Assembly: GCF_000527095.1 (NCBI RefSeq)
Contig: NZ_AZUN01000001.1
Location: 1,674,001-1,738,000, forward strand
Length of the DNA stretch: 64,000 nucleotides
DNA from: Methylomicrobium lacus LW14
GTDB lineage: Bacteria > Pseudomonadota > Gammaproteobacteria > Methylococcales > Methylomonadaceae
Direction of reading: 5' to 3'
A model generated the notes under the pieces. The model searched no databases, was not told the DNA's origin, and saw only the letters and a list, made by a program, of their open reading frames with translations. Below, in pieces: positions 17,156-26,757 of the stretch (position 1 is the stretch's first letter; the number at the start of each line of letters is the position of its first letter). A program made the position numbers and the translations under genes.

Positions 17156-18373
17156 TCAGACCAGCGGTTTACCGCGCGCAAGCTTGGGCAACTCGCCCGC
17201 GATGCCCATCGCGCTGCGCATGACCAGGTTTTTGGCGGGTAAAATCCGCTCGGCCAACCCCAAGCCGAGATTGCGCAAAAATTTGACCGGCAGCAGATCG
17301 TTGCTGAATACGCGGTAAAACGCATCCATCACCGTCATCATTTTCAGGTTTTCGTTCCTGCGCATTTTTTCGTAGCGTTTCAGGACGGTCATTCCGGCGA
17401 TATCCTCGCCTTTCTGATCCGCATCGAGCAGCACTTCGGCGAGCGCCGCCGCATCGAGAAAGCCGATATTGACGCCCTGCCCGGCCAGCGGGTTGATCAT
17501 ATGCGCGGCGTCGCCGACCAATGCAACGCCGGGCTTCACATAATCCTGCGCATGCTGGCGCTTCAACGGAAAACTCGCCCGGCCCAGCACCTTGTTGATC
17601 TTGCCGAGACAGTCGGGGAAGGCATTTTGCAGTTCATTCAATAAGTCGTCGTCGGACAATGCTTTCAAGCGACCGACCTGATCGGGCGAGTTATACCAGA
17701 CGATCGAGCCGTAATGGCCGGTCAGCGGCAAGAAGGCCTGCGGTCCGCTCGGCACGAAGCGCTGCCAGGCGATGTCCTGCTGGCCGTAGGCAGTTTCGAC
17801 ATAGATCACCAAGGCATGCTGTTTATAATCCCAGCCGGTCACGCCGAGACCTGCCGCCTGTCTGACCCTCGACTGGCCGCCGTCGGCCGCGACCAGGACG
17901 CGCGCCGACAAACGCCGGCCGTCCGCCAGTTCAAGCTCGCTCGCCTTGCCCGGCTCATAGTGGATTTTGTCCAGATTGACCCGGTAGATGACCTCGACAT
18001 TATCGAATTCCTGCAGGCGCTCCAACAGCGCCAGCTGCGTCACCCTGTTTTCGACTATATAACCCAATTCGCGTGCGCCGATATCGTCGCTGCAAAATTC
18101 GGTATCGCCGGCCGTTTCCCAGACCCGCATGCGCCGAAACGGGCAAAGCCGCCGGTTTTCGATACCCTTCCAGGCGCCGACCGCGGCCAGGATGTTTTTG
18201 GAGGCGATGCTGAGCGCGGAAACGCGCAAATCATGCGGCTGCTCCACTGAAAAGGGCTCGGGCGGCGCACTTTCGATCACCGCGACTTTCAACGAACTGC
18301 CGCCCAAACCGCAACCGACCGCCGCGCCGACCATGCCGCCGCCGACGACTACCACATCAAAATCTTCTTTCAT
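17156..18373 (-). CDS. FAD-dependent ubiquinone biosynthesis hydroxylase (UbiH/UbiF/COQ6 family)
   Basis: 405 residues from the ATG at 18373 (MKEDFDVVVVGGGMVGAAVG). The N-terminal FAD-binding motif is at about residues 6-20, the family motif DGGQSRVR is in the middle, and the second FAD motif GDAAHMINPLAGQGVNIG is toward the C-terminus. The family adds hydroxyl groups to the ubiquinone ring at the membrane. The position specificity (UbiF, UbiH, UbiI or UbiM) cannot be fixed by eye; UbiF-like seems most likely. It is transcribed away from gltB and is followed by the lipoprotein genes after 227 bases. Confidence 0.88.
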   Translation of the reverse strand: MKEDFDVVVVGGGMVGAAVGCGLGGSSLKVAVIESAPPEPFSVEQPHDLRVSALSIASKNILAAVGAWKGIENRRLCPFRRMRVWETAGDTEFCSDDIGARELGYIVENRVTQLALLERLQEFDNVEVIYRVNLDKIHYEPGKASELELADGRRLSARVLVAADGGQSRVRQAAGLGVTGWDYKQHALVIYVETAYGQQDIAWQRFVPSGPQAFLPLTGHYGSIVWYNSPDQVGRLKALSDDDLLNELQNAFPDCLGKINKVLGRASFPLKRQHAQDYVKPGVALVGDAAHMINPLAGQGVNIGFLDAAALAEVLLDADQKGEDIAGMTVLKRYEKMRRNENLKMMTVMDAFYRVFSNDLLPVKFLRNLGLGLAERILPAKNLVMRSAMGIAGELPKLARGKPLV

Positions 18374-18781
18374 AACGAGTGTATCTGTCTCTCTTAAATT
18401 GACCGCGCCCAAACTGCGGCGGGAACGCCCCCATCCTGTTTCGATCCGACTTTACAGCGGCATTAAGACATTGTCCAATAAATATTCTATGCCTCAACGA
18501 TACGCCGTCGCACCGCTCGACAAGGTAATACGCGCAAAAAACCGGCATCGATGCGCAGCGGCTATTTTGCGGATCATTCCCGAAACGAATCCGTATCGAA
18601 TCAATGACAAATACAGACAAATCTGTTAGTATTGGCAGGTTTCGCTAGATGAATTCATCAGCAAAGAAAATGTCATAACGACTCAATGCGCCGGTTTTTT
18701 TGCCCGGCTTACGCTATCGTGCATTGAAAACAAACGATCAATGACTGCCGCCGTCGCGGCATGATTAGGACGGGCCGAACC
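18374..18781. other. Divergent intergenic region between the ubiquinone hydroxylase and gltB-like genes
   Basis: About 400 bases without a convincing gene. It must hold promoters for both directions; a sigma-70-like site pointing to gltB is listed separately. Downstream of that site a GC-rich segment around a T7 run at about 18690-18710 could fold into a hairpin in the leader. Confidence 0.5.
18604..18632 (+). promoter_or_regulatory. Candidate sigma-70 promoter for the gltB-like gene
   Basis: ATGACA at 18604-18609 (five of six to TTGACA) and TAGTAT at 18627-18632 (four of six to TATAAT) are separated by 17 bases. The predicted transcript would have a leader of about 140 bases before the start at 18782. 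It is supported by position and consensus only. Confidence 0.4.
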
Positions 18782-21700
18782 ATGAAAAAACATTCCCGAA
18801 TGAACAACCAGCAACCCTTGCTCTATGATGCCGATTTATCGCAGGACAGCTGCGGCGTGGGTTTCATTACCCATAAGCAAAGCATACAGACGCATGACAT
18901 TTTAGTCAAAACTCACGAAGCCTTGTGCACGATCCCGCACCGGGGCGGCATGAGCGCGGAAGGCGTTGGCGACGGCGCCGGCGTGAACGTCGATCTGTCG
19001 CTGAAATTCTTCCGCAAGATTACCGGATTGAATGATCTGGAACTGGGCCAATTTGGCGTCGCGAACTTCTTTTTCCCGGAAGATCACGACCATTACGATT
19101 CGATCACCACAGAGCTGATCGAGCGCCATTTTCAAAGCGCGAAGCTGCCGATCCTGTTATGGCGCAATGTCCCGGTCGACAATTCGGTCCTGAATGCCGC
19201 CTCGGTCAAGGCCCAGCAGCCGATCAAGCAGGTCGTGTTCGGCCGCCCGGAACAGCTGCATGCGGCCAGCCATGATGAATTCGAGAAATACATTCAGGCC
19301 GCGCTGCTGGATCTCGAAAAGGAAGGTTTTACCCGCCCCGAATTAAACGGCTTTTATCCTTTGTCGATGAGCTCGCGCACCCAGGTGTACAAGGGCCGGC
19401 TGAATTCGTTCGAAGTGATTCCGTATTTCAAGGATCTGTACGACACCGATCACGAAGTCAACACGCTGTTTTTCCACACCCGTTTTTCGACCAATACCGC
19501 GCCGGCGACGATGATGGCGCAGCCGTTCCGCTACATGGCGCACAACGGCGAGTTGAACACCGACAAGAAAAACCGCTTGAGCGAAAACGCGATCGCGCGC
19601 CAGCACAACAAGCACATTTGTTTTCCGTGCGGCCAATCCGATTCCGGCCGTCTGGACCAGACCTTGACCCGCAGGATCAACGAAGACGATCTGGACATCG
19701 TGACCGCAGTGCTCGCGATGATGCCGCCGGCCTGGGAAAACGACACCACCCTGTCGCCCGAAGTGCGCGCGATGCTTGAATATTTCAGCCTCTACGAAGA
19801 AAAGAACGACGGCCCGGCCGCGTTGATCTTCAACGACGGCGTCCGCGTCGGCGCGCGCCTGGACCGCCTGGGCCTGCGCCCCTTGCGCTCGGTCGAAACG
19901 AATGAATATCTGGCCGTGATGTCCGAAGCCGGCCAGATCGACTTCCCGCCGAAAGACGTCTTGACCCGCGGCCGCATCGAAGCCGGCGGCATGCTCTATT
20001 TCGACCACAGCACCGGCGAAAAATACAACAGCCATCAGGTGATGGAGCGGCTCGCGAAGGAAAAAGACTACCAGGCCCTGCTGAAACAGCGCAGCCTGCA
20101 TCTGTCCGAGTTGCCGAAGGTCGAGTTGTCCGAACTGAACAACGACCACGCATTGAATATCGACCAGCGCCATACCGCCTATTCGCTGAATCAGGAAAGC
20201 TTCAAGTTCCTGCTCGACCCGATCCTGCAGGCGGGCGCCGAAAAAGTTTCCGCGATGGGCTACGGCCTGGCGCCTAACGCCTTGTCGAGTGCCGAAGGCG
20301 GCATGTCGCGCTATTTTAGCCAGCGTTTTGCGCAGGTCACCAATCCACCGCTCGACTCGATCCGCGAGAGCGACGGCATGACGCTGCGCGTCGCGCTGGG
20401 AGCGAAGCCGACCTTCTCGGACGAATACAGCAAGCAATTGGTGATCGACTCGCCGATTTTGCAGCGCACCCAGCTCGAACAGATCCGCCGCCAGACCCAG
20501 GTCAGCACGGTGACTCTGGACATGGTGTACCGGCCCGATTTCAACGATGCGAAGCTTAACGAAGACGCACTCGAAGCCGCTTTGTTAAACGTCTGCGCAC
20601 AGGTCGAACAGGCCGCCCGCAGCAATACCGGCATCATCATCCTGAGCGATGCGAGAATCAGCCGCGAGATGGCCGCGATCCCTGCCTTGCTGATGGTCGC
20701 CGCGGCAAACCAGCATCTGGTCAAGATGGGGTTACGCTTCAACTCGTCGTTGATCGCCGAAACCGGCCAAGCGGCCAGTCCGCACGATGTCGCGACGATT
20801 CTCGGCTTCGGCGCGTCCGCGATCTGCCCGATCAGCGTCTATAACCGCGTGATCACCGATTTCGCACCGGCCGACCATCAGAAAGCGCTGGATAAATTCC
20901 AGAAAGGCGTCGAAAAATCGCTGATGAAGACGATGGGGAAATTCGGCCTGTGCACCGCCGAAAGCTACATCGGCGGCGAGTTTTTCGAATCGAACTATAT
21001 CGACACCGAAGAGCCGAAACTGGCGCCTTACTTCCCGAACATTCATGCCTCGGTCGGCGGCGCGCGCTATGCCGACATCGCCGCCAGCGCGGCCGAATGG
21101 CATCATAAAGCGCTGAACGTCCGGGAAGAAAAAGACATTCCATTCCTTGGCCTGTTCAAGGAGCGTCAGGACGGAGCCGGCCATTCCTACGGCAATACCG
21201 CGGTCCGCGAATACATCAACATGACCGACGAGCCGATCCTGTATATCCCGGAGGACAAATCGCCGGAAGCCTCCGACACGGCCTATACCGATTTCGGTTA
21301 TACGAAGCGCACGCCCGAACAGATCGACGGCTTCGGCATTACGCCGGCCTACCGCAGCTTCACGAAGAATCTGTACCTGGAACGCGACTCGCGGCCGGCC
21401 GCATTGCGTGACATCATCGACTTTCCGGCCGATGTGACCGGAGCTGAAACCTCTGCCGATTTCGACCGGATTTTGGGCAAGCACAACCTGCGCGGCAATA
21501 TCAATTATTTGATTCGCGGCCTGAGCGTCTGCAAAACCGGCGAAGACAGTTTCACGGTCAGCCTGAACGGAAACTCCACCGCACCGCGTCTGGAACAACT
21601 GGCCGAGCATTTCAAAAACCGCTTTAAGGGCACGTCGTTCACGGTCGCGGTCGAAAGAACCGCGCTGAAATTGAAGCTGGCCGACACCGGCAGCCTGTTG

Positions 21701-24283
21701 GCCAATTACCTGAATACGATACAAGCGACCCGCGATCCGATCGCCTTGTCGGAAGTCCAGCCGGCGCATCAGATCACCCCGACCTTGGCGTCCGGCGCGA
21801 TGAGCCACGGCGCGCTCTTGGCCGAGGCGCACGAAGCGGTCGCGCAAGGCTTCAACATCGTAGGCTCCTTGAGCAACTGCGGCGAAGGCGGCGAACATTC
21901 GAGCCGTTTCAACACCCTGCGCTCCTGCAACATCAAGCAGTTCGCGTCCGGCCGTTTCGGCGTCTGGGCCGGCTATCTGGCCGATCCGAACCTGCGTGAG
22001 ATCGAAATCAAGATCGCGCAAGGCGCAAAACCCGGCGAAGGCGGCCAATTGCCGGCTCCGAAAGTCTCGGTCGAAATCGCGGCATTGCGCGGCGGCACCC
22101 CGAGAGTCGAACTGGTCAGCCCGCCTCCGCACCATGACACCTACTCGATCGAGGATCTGGGTCAGTTGATTCATGACGCGAAAGCCGCACGTGTGAAGGT
22201 CGGCGTCAAGCTGGTATCGTCCGAAGGCATCGGCACGATTGCGGTCGGCGTCGCGAAAGCCGGCGCGGACGTGATTAACGTCGCCGGCAACACCGGCGGC
22301 ACCGGCGCGGCGGCGGTGACCAGCTTGAAAAACAGCGGCCGTTCGCCCGAAATCGGCATCGCCGAAGTGCATCAGGCACTGTCGGTGAATGGCCTCCGCG
22401 ACAAGGTGGTTTTGCGTTGCAGCGGCGCGCATCAAAGCGGCCTCGACGTCGTCAAATCGGCGATTCTGGGCGCAGATTCGTTCGAATTCGGCACCACCGC
22501 GTTGATGATGCTGCGCTGCGTGATGGCGAAAAACTGCAACATCAAGTGCCCTGCAGGACTCACCACCGCGCACGAAGAATTCAAGGGCGATCCGCGCGTG
22601 TTGGCGCAATACCTGATGAATCTGGCGCACGAAGTCCGCGAAATCCTCGCCGTCTTGGGCTACAAGAGCCTGGCGGAAATCCGCGGCCAGACCGACCTCT
22701 TGCACCTGATCGAGCATCCATCATTGATCGGCCAGGTCGATCTGACCAAGATGCTGGCCTATGCCGATGTGGTCAAGATCGCGAAGCCGATTTACCTCGA
22801 AGCGAACTTCGGCATCGACGACAAGATCATCGCAAAGGTCAAGGCGGAACTGATCGACAAGGGCCAGACCCAGGTCGTGATCGAAGGCGGCGAGTTCAAG
22901 CTGAACAACCGGCACAAGACCGTCGGCGGCCAGGCCGCGATCGATATCGAGCGCATGCTCGCCTATCAGTTGTCCGACGAGCAGCTGGCGAAGACCAAAC
23001 CGGTCTATCTGAACCTCGGCAAGGGCCACCGGGCCGAAGGCCGCCGCTATCTGGCGCCCGACAGCGTGGTGATCCGCACCACCGGTGCGGCCGGTCAAAG
23101 CTATGCGGCCTTCATGAACGACGGCATGCGCATGGAGCATCTCGGCACCTGCAACGACGGCGTCGGCAAATCGGCCTGCGGCGGTCTGTTGATCGTCGAG
23201 TCTCCCGGCGGCGGCGTCAAGACGCCCGGCAACAACGTGCTGATCGGCAACTTTGCCCTGTTCGGCGCGACCGGCGGCAAGGCCTTCATCAACGGCGAAG
23301 CCGGCGACCGTTTCGCGGTGCGCAACTCCGGCGCGATGGCGGTCGTCGAAGGCGTCGGCGATTTCGCCTGCGAATACATGACCAACGGCGCGGTGCTGAA
23401 CATCGGCGGTTTCGGCAAGGGTTTCTGCAACGGTATGTCCGGCGGCAACGCCTATCAATATGATCCGGAAAACCGGCTCGAAAACCTGTATGACAAGTCG
23501 TCGGTCGAACTGCACCGGCTGACCGAAGACAGCGACACCGCACGCGCGCATGAACAGTTCGTGCTGGCGATGCTCGAACAGCATGCCGACTACGCGAATT
23601 CGAGCAAGGCGAAAAAACTGCTGGACAACTGGGCGAGCGAACGCGAGCATTTCAAGTTCGCGCTGCCTTTGTGGCTGAACAAGACGCAATCGGCGACGGA
23701 CCTGCAAAAAGCACTGGACCGCAAGGAAATGATCGAGGAATTGTCGATCGAACTGGCCCGCCGGCAAATCGAGCAAGTCAGCGACGCCTATCGGACCGCC
23801 AGCCCGCTGTTCGGCGGCGCGATTCCGGCCTACGGCGCGACCGACACCGCGCTGACCTTCAAATTGGTCAACAGCTTCATGGTGCTGGAAAAGGCGCAGC
23901 AAGTCGCGCAGGACCTGCTGAAGCATCTGCCCGAAGCTCAACGTAGCCAAGGCCGGATCGAACAGGCCGCACACAAGTTGATCGTCGAGCGTCCGCGTAA
24001 ATTGCAGGATACGCTGGTCAAGACCACCCGCGAAGCCTACAGCAATTATACAGACGAGCAACTGGCCTGGCTGCTGGCGGACAAGCGTCTGAATGACTAT
24101 AAAACCGCGCTGATCAACCGCTCGGTGCAAAGCATTTATTCGATCGGCTCCACCGCCTGGATCATCGAGCAAGACCAGGTCAACAAAGCGGCGCTCGCCG
24201 GCATTCCTTCGATCGAGGAATATCTGGCCAGCCTCGCGGGCCTCAGCATCGTGCAAGGCATGTTGAACGAACAAACGGCCTGA
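18782..24283 (+). CDS. gltB: Glutamate synthase large subunit-like protein, extended
   Basis: 1833 residues from the ATG at 18782; an ATG at 18761 is also possible. The ordinary enzyme has about 1500. In GltB, glutamine ammonia is passed to 2-oxoglutarate at an FMN/3Fe-4S site. Cys24 in DSCGVGF would be the Ntn nucleophile, followed by the amidotransferase domain (HNGELNTD). The FMN-binding synthase domain is at about 990-1330 (SLSNCGEGGEHSSRF; VAGNTGGTGAAAVTSLKNSG) and a GXGXG domain at about 1420-1560. The iron-sulfur cysteines are 1246, 1252 and 1256, spaced C-x5-C-x3-C, one residue tighter than the usual C-x5-C-x4-C. There is extra sequence at about 816-990 and a C-terminal extension of some 270 residues. 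No gltD follows; the next gene is a diflavin reductase. It may not be an ordinary GOGAT. Confidence 0.85.
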   Translation: MKKHSRMNNQQPLLYDADLSQDSCGVGFITHKQSIQTHDILVKTHEALCTIPHRGGMSAEGVGDGAGVNVDLSLKFFRKITGLNDLELGQFGVANFFFPEDHDHYDSITTELIERHFQSAKLPILLWRNVPVDNSVLNAASVKAQQPIKQVVFGRPEQLHAASHDEFEKYIQAALLDLEKEGFTRPELNGFYPLSMSSRTQVYKGRLNSFEVIPYFKDLYDTDHEVNTLFFHTRFSTNTAPATMMAQPFRYMAHNGELNTDKKNRLSENAIARQHNKHICFPCGQSDSGRLDQTLTRRINEDDLDIVTAVLAMMPPAWENDTTLSPEVRAMLEYFSLYEEKNDGPAALIFNDGVRVGARLDRLGLRPLRSVETNEYLAVMSEAGQIDFPPKDVLTRGRIEAGGMLYFDHSTGEKYNSHQVMERLAKEKDYQALLKQRSLHLSELPKVELSELNNDHALNIDQRHTAYSLNQESFKFLLDPILQAGAEKVSAMGYGLAPNALSSAEGGMSRYFSQRFAQVTNPPLDSIRESDGMTLRVALGAKPTFSDEYSKQLVIDSPILQRTQLEQIRRQTQVSTVTLDMVYRPDFNDAKLNEDALEAALLNVCAQVEQAARSNTGIIILSDARISREMAAIPALLMVAAANQHLVKMGLRFNSSLIAETGQAASPHDVATILGFGASAICPISVYNRVITDFAPADHQKALDKFQKGVEKSLMKTMGKFGLCTAESYIGGEFFESNYIDTEEPKLAPYFPNIHASVGGARYADIAASAAEWHHKALNVREEKDIPFLGLFKERQDGAGHSYGNTAVREYINMTDEPILYIPEDKSPEASDTAYTDFGYTKRTPEQIDGFGITPAYRSFTKNLYLERDSRPAALRDIIDFPADVTGAETSADFDRILGKHNLRGNINYLIRGLSVCKTGEDSFTVSLNGNSTAPRLEQLAEHFKNRFKGTSFTVAVERTALKLKLADTGSLLANYLNTIQATRDPIALSEVQPAHQITPTLASGAMSHGALLAEAHEAVAQGFNIVGSLSNCGEGGEHSSRFNTLRSCNIKQFASGRFGVWAGYLADPNLREIEIKIAQGAKPGEGGQLPAPKVSVEIAALRGGTPRVELVSPPPHHDTYSIEDLGQLIHDAKAARVKVGVKLVSSEGIGTIAVGVAKAGADVINVAGNTGGTGAAAVTSLKNSGRSPEIGIAEVHQALSVNGLRDKVVLRCSGAHQSGLDVVKSAILGADSFEFGTTALMMLRCVMAKNCNIKCPAGLTTAHEEFKGDPRVLAQYLMNLAHEVREILAVLGYKSLAEIRGQTDLLHLIEHPSLIGQVDLTKMLAYADVVKIAKPIYLEANFGIDDKIIAKVKAELIDKGQTQVVIEGGEFKLNNRHKTVGGQAAIDIERMLAYQLSDEQLAKTKPVYLNLGKGHRAEGRRYLAPDSVVIRTTGAAGQSYAAFMNDGMRMEHLGTCNDGVGKSACGGLLIVESPGGGVKTPGNNVLIGNFALFGATGGKAFINGEAGDRFAVRNSGAMAVVEGVGDFACEYMTNGAVLNIGGFGKGFCNGMSGGNAYQYDPENRLENLYDKSSVELHRLTEDSDTARAHEQFVLAMLEQHADYANSSKAKKLLDNWASEREHFKFALPLWLNKTQSATDLQKALDRKEMIEELSIELARRQIEQVSDAYRTASPLFGGAIPAYGATDTALTFKLVNSFMVLEKAQQVAQDLLKHLPEAQRSQGRIEQAAHKLIVERPRKLQDTLVKTTREAYSNYTDEQLAWLLADKRLNDYKTALINRSVQSIYSIGSTAWIIEQDQVNKAALAGIPSIEEYLASLAGLSIVQGMLNEQTA

Positions 24284-24309
24284 TCTCACCCGCAGTCGCA
24301 TCGCGTTGC

Positions 24310-24338
24310 GTCCCCCCGGATACCGGGGGGACCCTGAT
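24310..24338 (+). terminator. Hairpin between the gltB-like and diflavin reductase genes
   Basis: A perfect 10 bp GC stem (GTCCCCCCGG, ATA loop, complement) at 24310-24332 is followed shortly by a T run (24338-24342). It could end part of the gltB-like transcripts or act as an RNA stabiliser while letting some transcription continue into the next gene. Confidence 0.5.
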
Positions 24339-24365
24339 TTTTATTGATTCAACATTTAAACGGAA

Positions 24366-26105
24366 ATGAAAACACCGCAAATTCCTTTCGACGGTCCCTA
24401 TAGCGAAAGCCAGCGCGCCTGGCTCAGCGGCTTTTTTGCCGGCATGCACACGCACATGATCCAAAGCGCAGGCGCCGCCCAACAAACCGCCAGCCGCGTA
24501 ATCAATATCCTGTACGGCAGCCAGACCGGCACGGCCGAATCGGTCGCGAACGACGCCGCCGGCATCGCCAAGGCGCACGGCCTCAAACCGGTCGTCAAAG
24601 GCATGGATGAAATCGAAGCGGACGCGCTGGCCGGGATGGAGTATCTCTTGGTGATCACCAGCACTTACGGCGAAGGCGAAATGCCGGACAATGCGCAGAT
24701 GCTCTGGGATGCGGTCAAAAGCGATGCGATGCCGCGTCTCGAAACCCTGCAATACTCGGTGCTCGCGCTCGGCGATACCAGCTACGATCTGTTCTGCAAG
24801 GCCGGCAAGGACTGGGACGAAAGACTCGCAGCACTCGGCGCGCAGCGCATCTACGATCGCACCGACTGCGATGTCGATTTCGAAGAACCCGCCGAAGCCT
24901 GGATCAAGGCGGTCATCCCGTTCATGTCCGGCGGCAGCACGACCGCGACGGTCGTCGAAGCCGAAGCGCCAGCCGAAAAATCGCAATATAACCGGAAGAA
25001 CCCCTTCCCCGCCAAGATGCAGGTCAACCGCTGGGTGACCGCGCCGTCATCCTCGAAGGAAACCCGGCATTACGAGATTTCGATCGCGGGCTCCGGGATG
25101 ACTTACGAGGCCGGCGACGCCCTGTGCGTGGTGCCGACCAACTGTCCGGAGCTGGTTAAGGATATCGTTGATGCAATCGGCTGCAACGGAGATGAAAATG
25201 AATTTGTCCACGGCGACCTGATGCCTTTCGCTGAAGCCTTGCGCACCCAGTTCGAAATCAAGACGCCGAGCAAGGAGCTGATCGAGGAAATCGCCAGCCG
25301 CTCCGGCAACAAGGAATTGAATGCGCTGCTCGAATCCGGCGACAAGGACAAGCTGGCCGATTATTTATGGGGCCGCGACACGCTGGACCTGCTCCGGCAA
25401 AACCCCGGCTGCGAATTTTCCGCCGCCGAATTCATCGAATTGTTGAAACCGTTGCAGCATCGCGCCTATTCGATTTCATCGAGCGGCAAGAAATATCCCG
25501 ACTCGGTGCATCTGACCGTCGCAAGCGTGCGTTATGACGGCTTCGATCGCCAGCATAAGGGCGTTTGCTCGACCTTCCTGGCCGATCTGGTCGATGACAC
25601 GACCGAAGTACGTTGTTTCTTCACCCCGAACAAGGTATTCCGGGTGCCGGACGACAACAGCCTGCCGATGATCATGGTCGGCCCAGGCACCGGCCTCGCG
25701 CCGTTCCGCGCCTTTTTGCAGGAACGCGAATACCGGAAGGCTTCCGGCAAGAACTGGCTGTTCTTCGGCGACCGCAACGCCGCGACCGATTTCATGTACC
25801 GCGACGAAATCGAAGCGATGCAGGCCAGCGGCCTGCTGACCCGCCTCGATCTGGCCTTCTCGCGCGACCAGGCCGAAAAAATCTATGTACAGGACAAGAT
25901 GCGCGAAAACGGCGCCGAATTGTTCGCCTGGCTCGAACAGGGCGGCTATTTCTTCGTCTGCGGCGACGCCTACCGGATGGCGAAGGACGTCGACAAGGCG
26001 CTGCATGACGTGATCGCCGAACACGGCAAGTTCAGCGAACAGCAGGCGATCGATTACGTGAACCAGCTGAAAAAGGACAAACGCTACGTCCGCGACGTGT
26101 ATTGA
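24366..26105 (+). CDS. NADPH-dependent diflavin reductase (CysJ-like)
   Basis: 579 residues. Order of domains: an N-terminal lead with the CysJ-like SESQRAWLSGFFAGM; a flavodoxin-like FMN domain at about 45-190 (ILYGSQTGTAESVA; STYGEGEMPDNA; LALGDTSYDLFC); a FAD-binding domain with its connecting region at about 215-430 (HRAYSISSSGKKYP); and a NADPH-binding domain (MVGPGTGLAPFRAFLQERE; FVCGDAYRMAKDVD) ending in a terminal aromatic (RDVY). Such proteins pass electrons from NADPH to a partner, classically sulfite reductase CysI. No cysI lies nearby. The neighbour is the gltB-like gene 82 bases upstream, so it may serve that protein. The start has only a weak ribosome binding site. Confidence 0.9.
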   Translation: MKTPQIPFDGPYSESQRAWLSGFFAGMHTHMIQSAGAAQQTASRVINILYGSQTGTAESVANDAAGIAKAHGLKPVVKGMDEIEADALAGMEYLLVITSTYGEGEMPDNAQMLWDAVKSDAMPRLETLQYSVLALGDTSYDLFCKAGKDWDERLAALGAQRIYDRTDCDVDFEEPAEAWIKAVIPFMSGGSTTATVVEAEAPAEKSQYNRKNPFPAKMQVNRWVTAPSSSKETRHYEISIAGSGMTYEAGDALCVVPTNCPELVKDIVDAIGCNGDENEFVHGDLMPFAEALRTQFEIKTPSKELIEEIASRSGNKELNALLESGDKDKLADYLWGRDTLDLLRQNPGCEFSAAEFIELLKPLQHRAYSISSSGKKYPDSVHLTVASVRYDGFDRQHKGVCSTFLADLVDDTTEVRCFFTPNKVFRVPDDNSLPMIMVGPGTGLAPFRAFLQEREYRKASGKNWLFFGDRNAATDFMYRDEIEAMQASGLLTRLDLAFSRDQAEKIYVQDKMRENGAELFAWLEQGGYFFVCGDAYRMAKDVDKALHDVIAEHGKFSEQQAIDYVNQLKKDKRYVRDVY

Positions 26106-26223
26106 TCACCCCTTGCGTGCAAACCCATGCAGGAGCGGCGTTAGCCTCTCCTGCATGGGAGCTGCAAAATCAGAAAGGGAATTTTGGCATAAGCATTTTT
26201 CGACTCATTTATCGCCAAATCCT

Positions 26224-26757
26224 ATGATCAAAATCGCCTTGTCTCTCTTCATCGCCGCGCTGGCGCTGTTTTTGACCGCGGAAGCGTTTTCCGCGCTGCC
26301 GCTGCTTGACTATCTCGCCAAAGCTTTTTACCCACTCGGGGCATTATCCCTGCTCGCCTCGTTCGCCCTGCTGTTCGCCGCCCTGCTGCTGCTCGCCGGC
26401 AAACACATCCTGAGAGGAATCTACCGCTATTTTTCCGGAATCGAGCGTAGGCAACGCCGGCTCTGGTTCGTTCAAGGGAAACTCGACCGGGAACAGCGCT
26501 TATTTTTTCACCGCCGCCAGCAAACCCGTTATTTTCTCGACGCCAAAATGCGACGGCTCACGCAGGCGAACAACCGTAAGCACAGCCATTCGCTGGCCAA
26601 GGCGATCGACAGCGACCTAGCCGACATCAAAGCGCGGGTTTCGGCGGATCAATTCAAGGCCTGGCGCCGGCAAAATCACGCTTATCGCCGGCAGGCGAAT
26701 ATCGAAGGCCTGATTGCGCTGCAACAAACGATCATCACTCACCGCGAGCATGCATAA
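26224..26757 (+). CDS. Hypothetical membrane protein with basic coiled-coil tail
   Basis: 177 residues from the ATG at 26224 (MIKIALSLFIAALALFLTAE). The frame is open upstream to 26113 but that lead looks non-coding. Two hydrophobic segments at about residues 3-25 and 35-60 are followed by a long, very basic helical region rich in Arg, Gln and His. The stop overlaps the next start, so the two genes are co-translated. I recognise no family. It lies 118 bases after the diflavin reductase on the same strand. Confidence 0.7.
   Translation: MIKIALSLFIAALALFLTAEAFSALPLLDYLAKAFYPLGALSLLASFALLFAALLLLAGKHILRGIYRYFSGIERRQRRLWFVQGKLDREQRLFFHRRQQTRYFLDAKMRRLTQANNRKHSHSLAKAIDSDLADIKARVSADQFKAWRRQNHAYRRQANIEGLIALQQTIITHREHA

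Noticed and set aside
20732..24301. Two very long minus-strand frames (661 and 526 codons) opposite the gltB-like gene
   Set aside because: They are antisense shadows caused by codon bias; the plus strand has continuous conserved domains across the same span.
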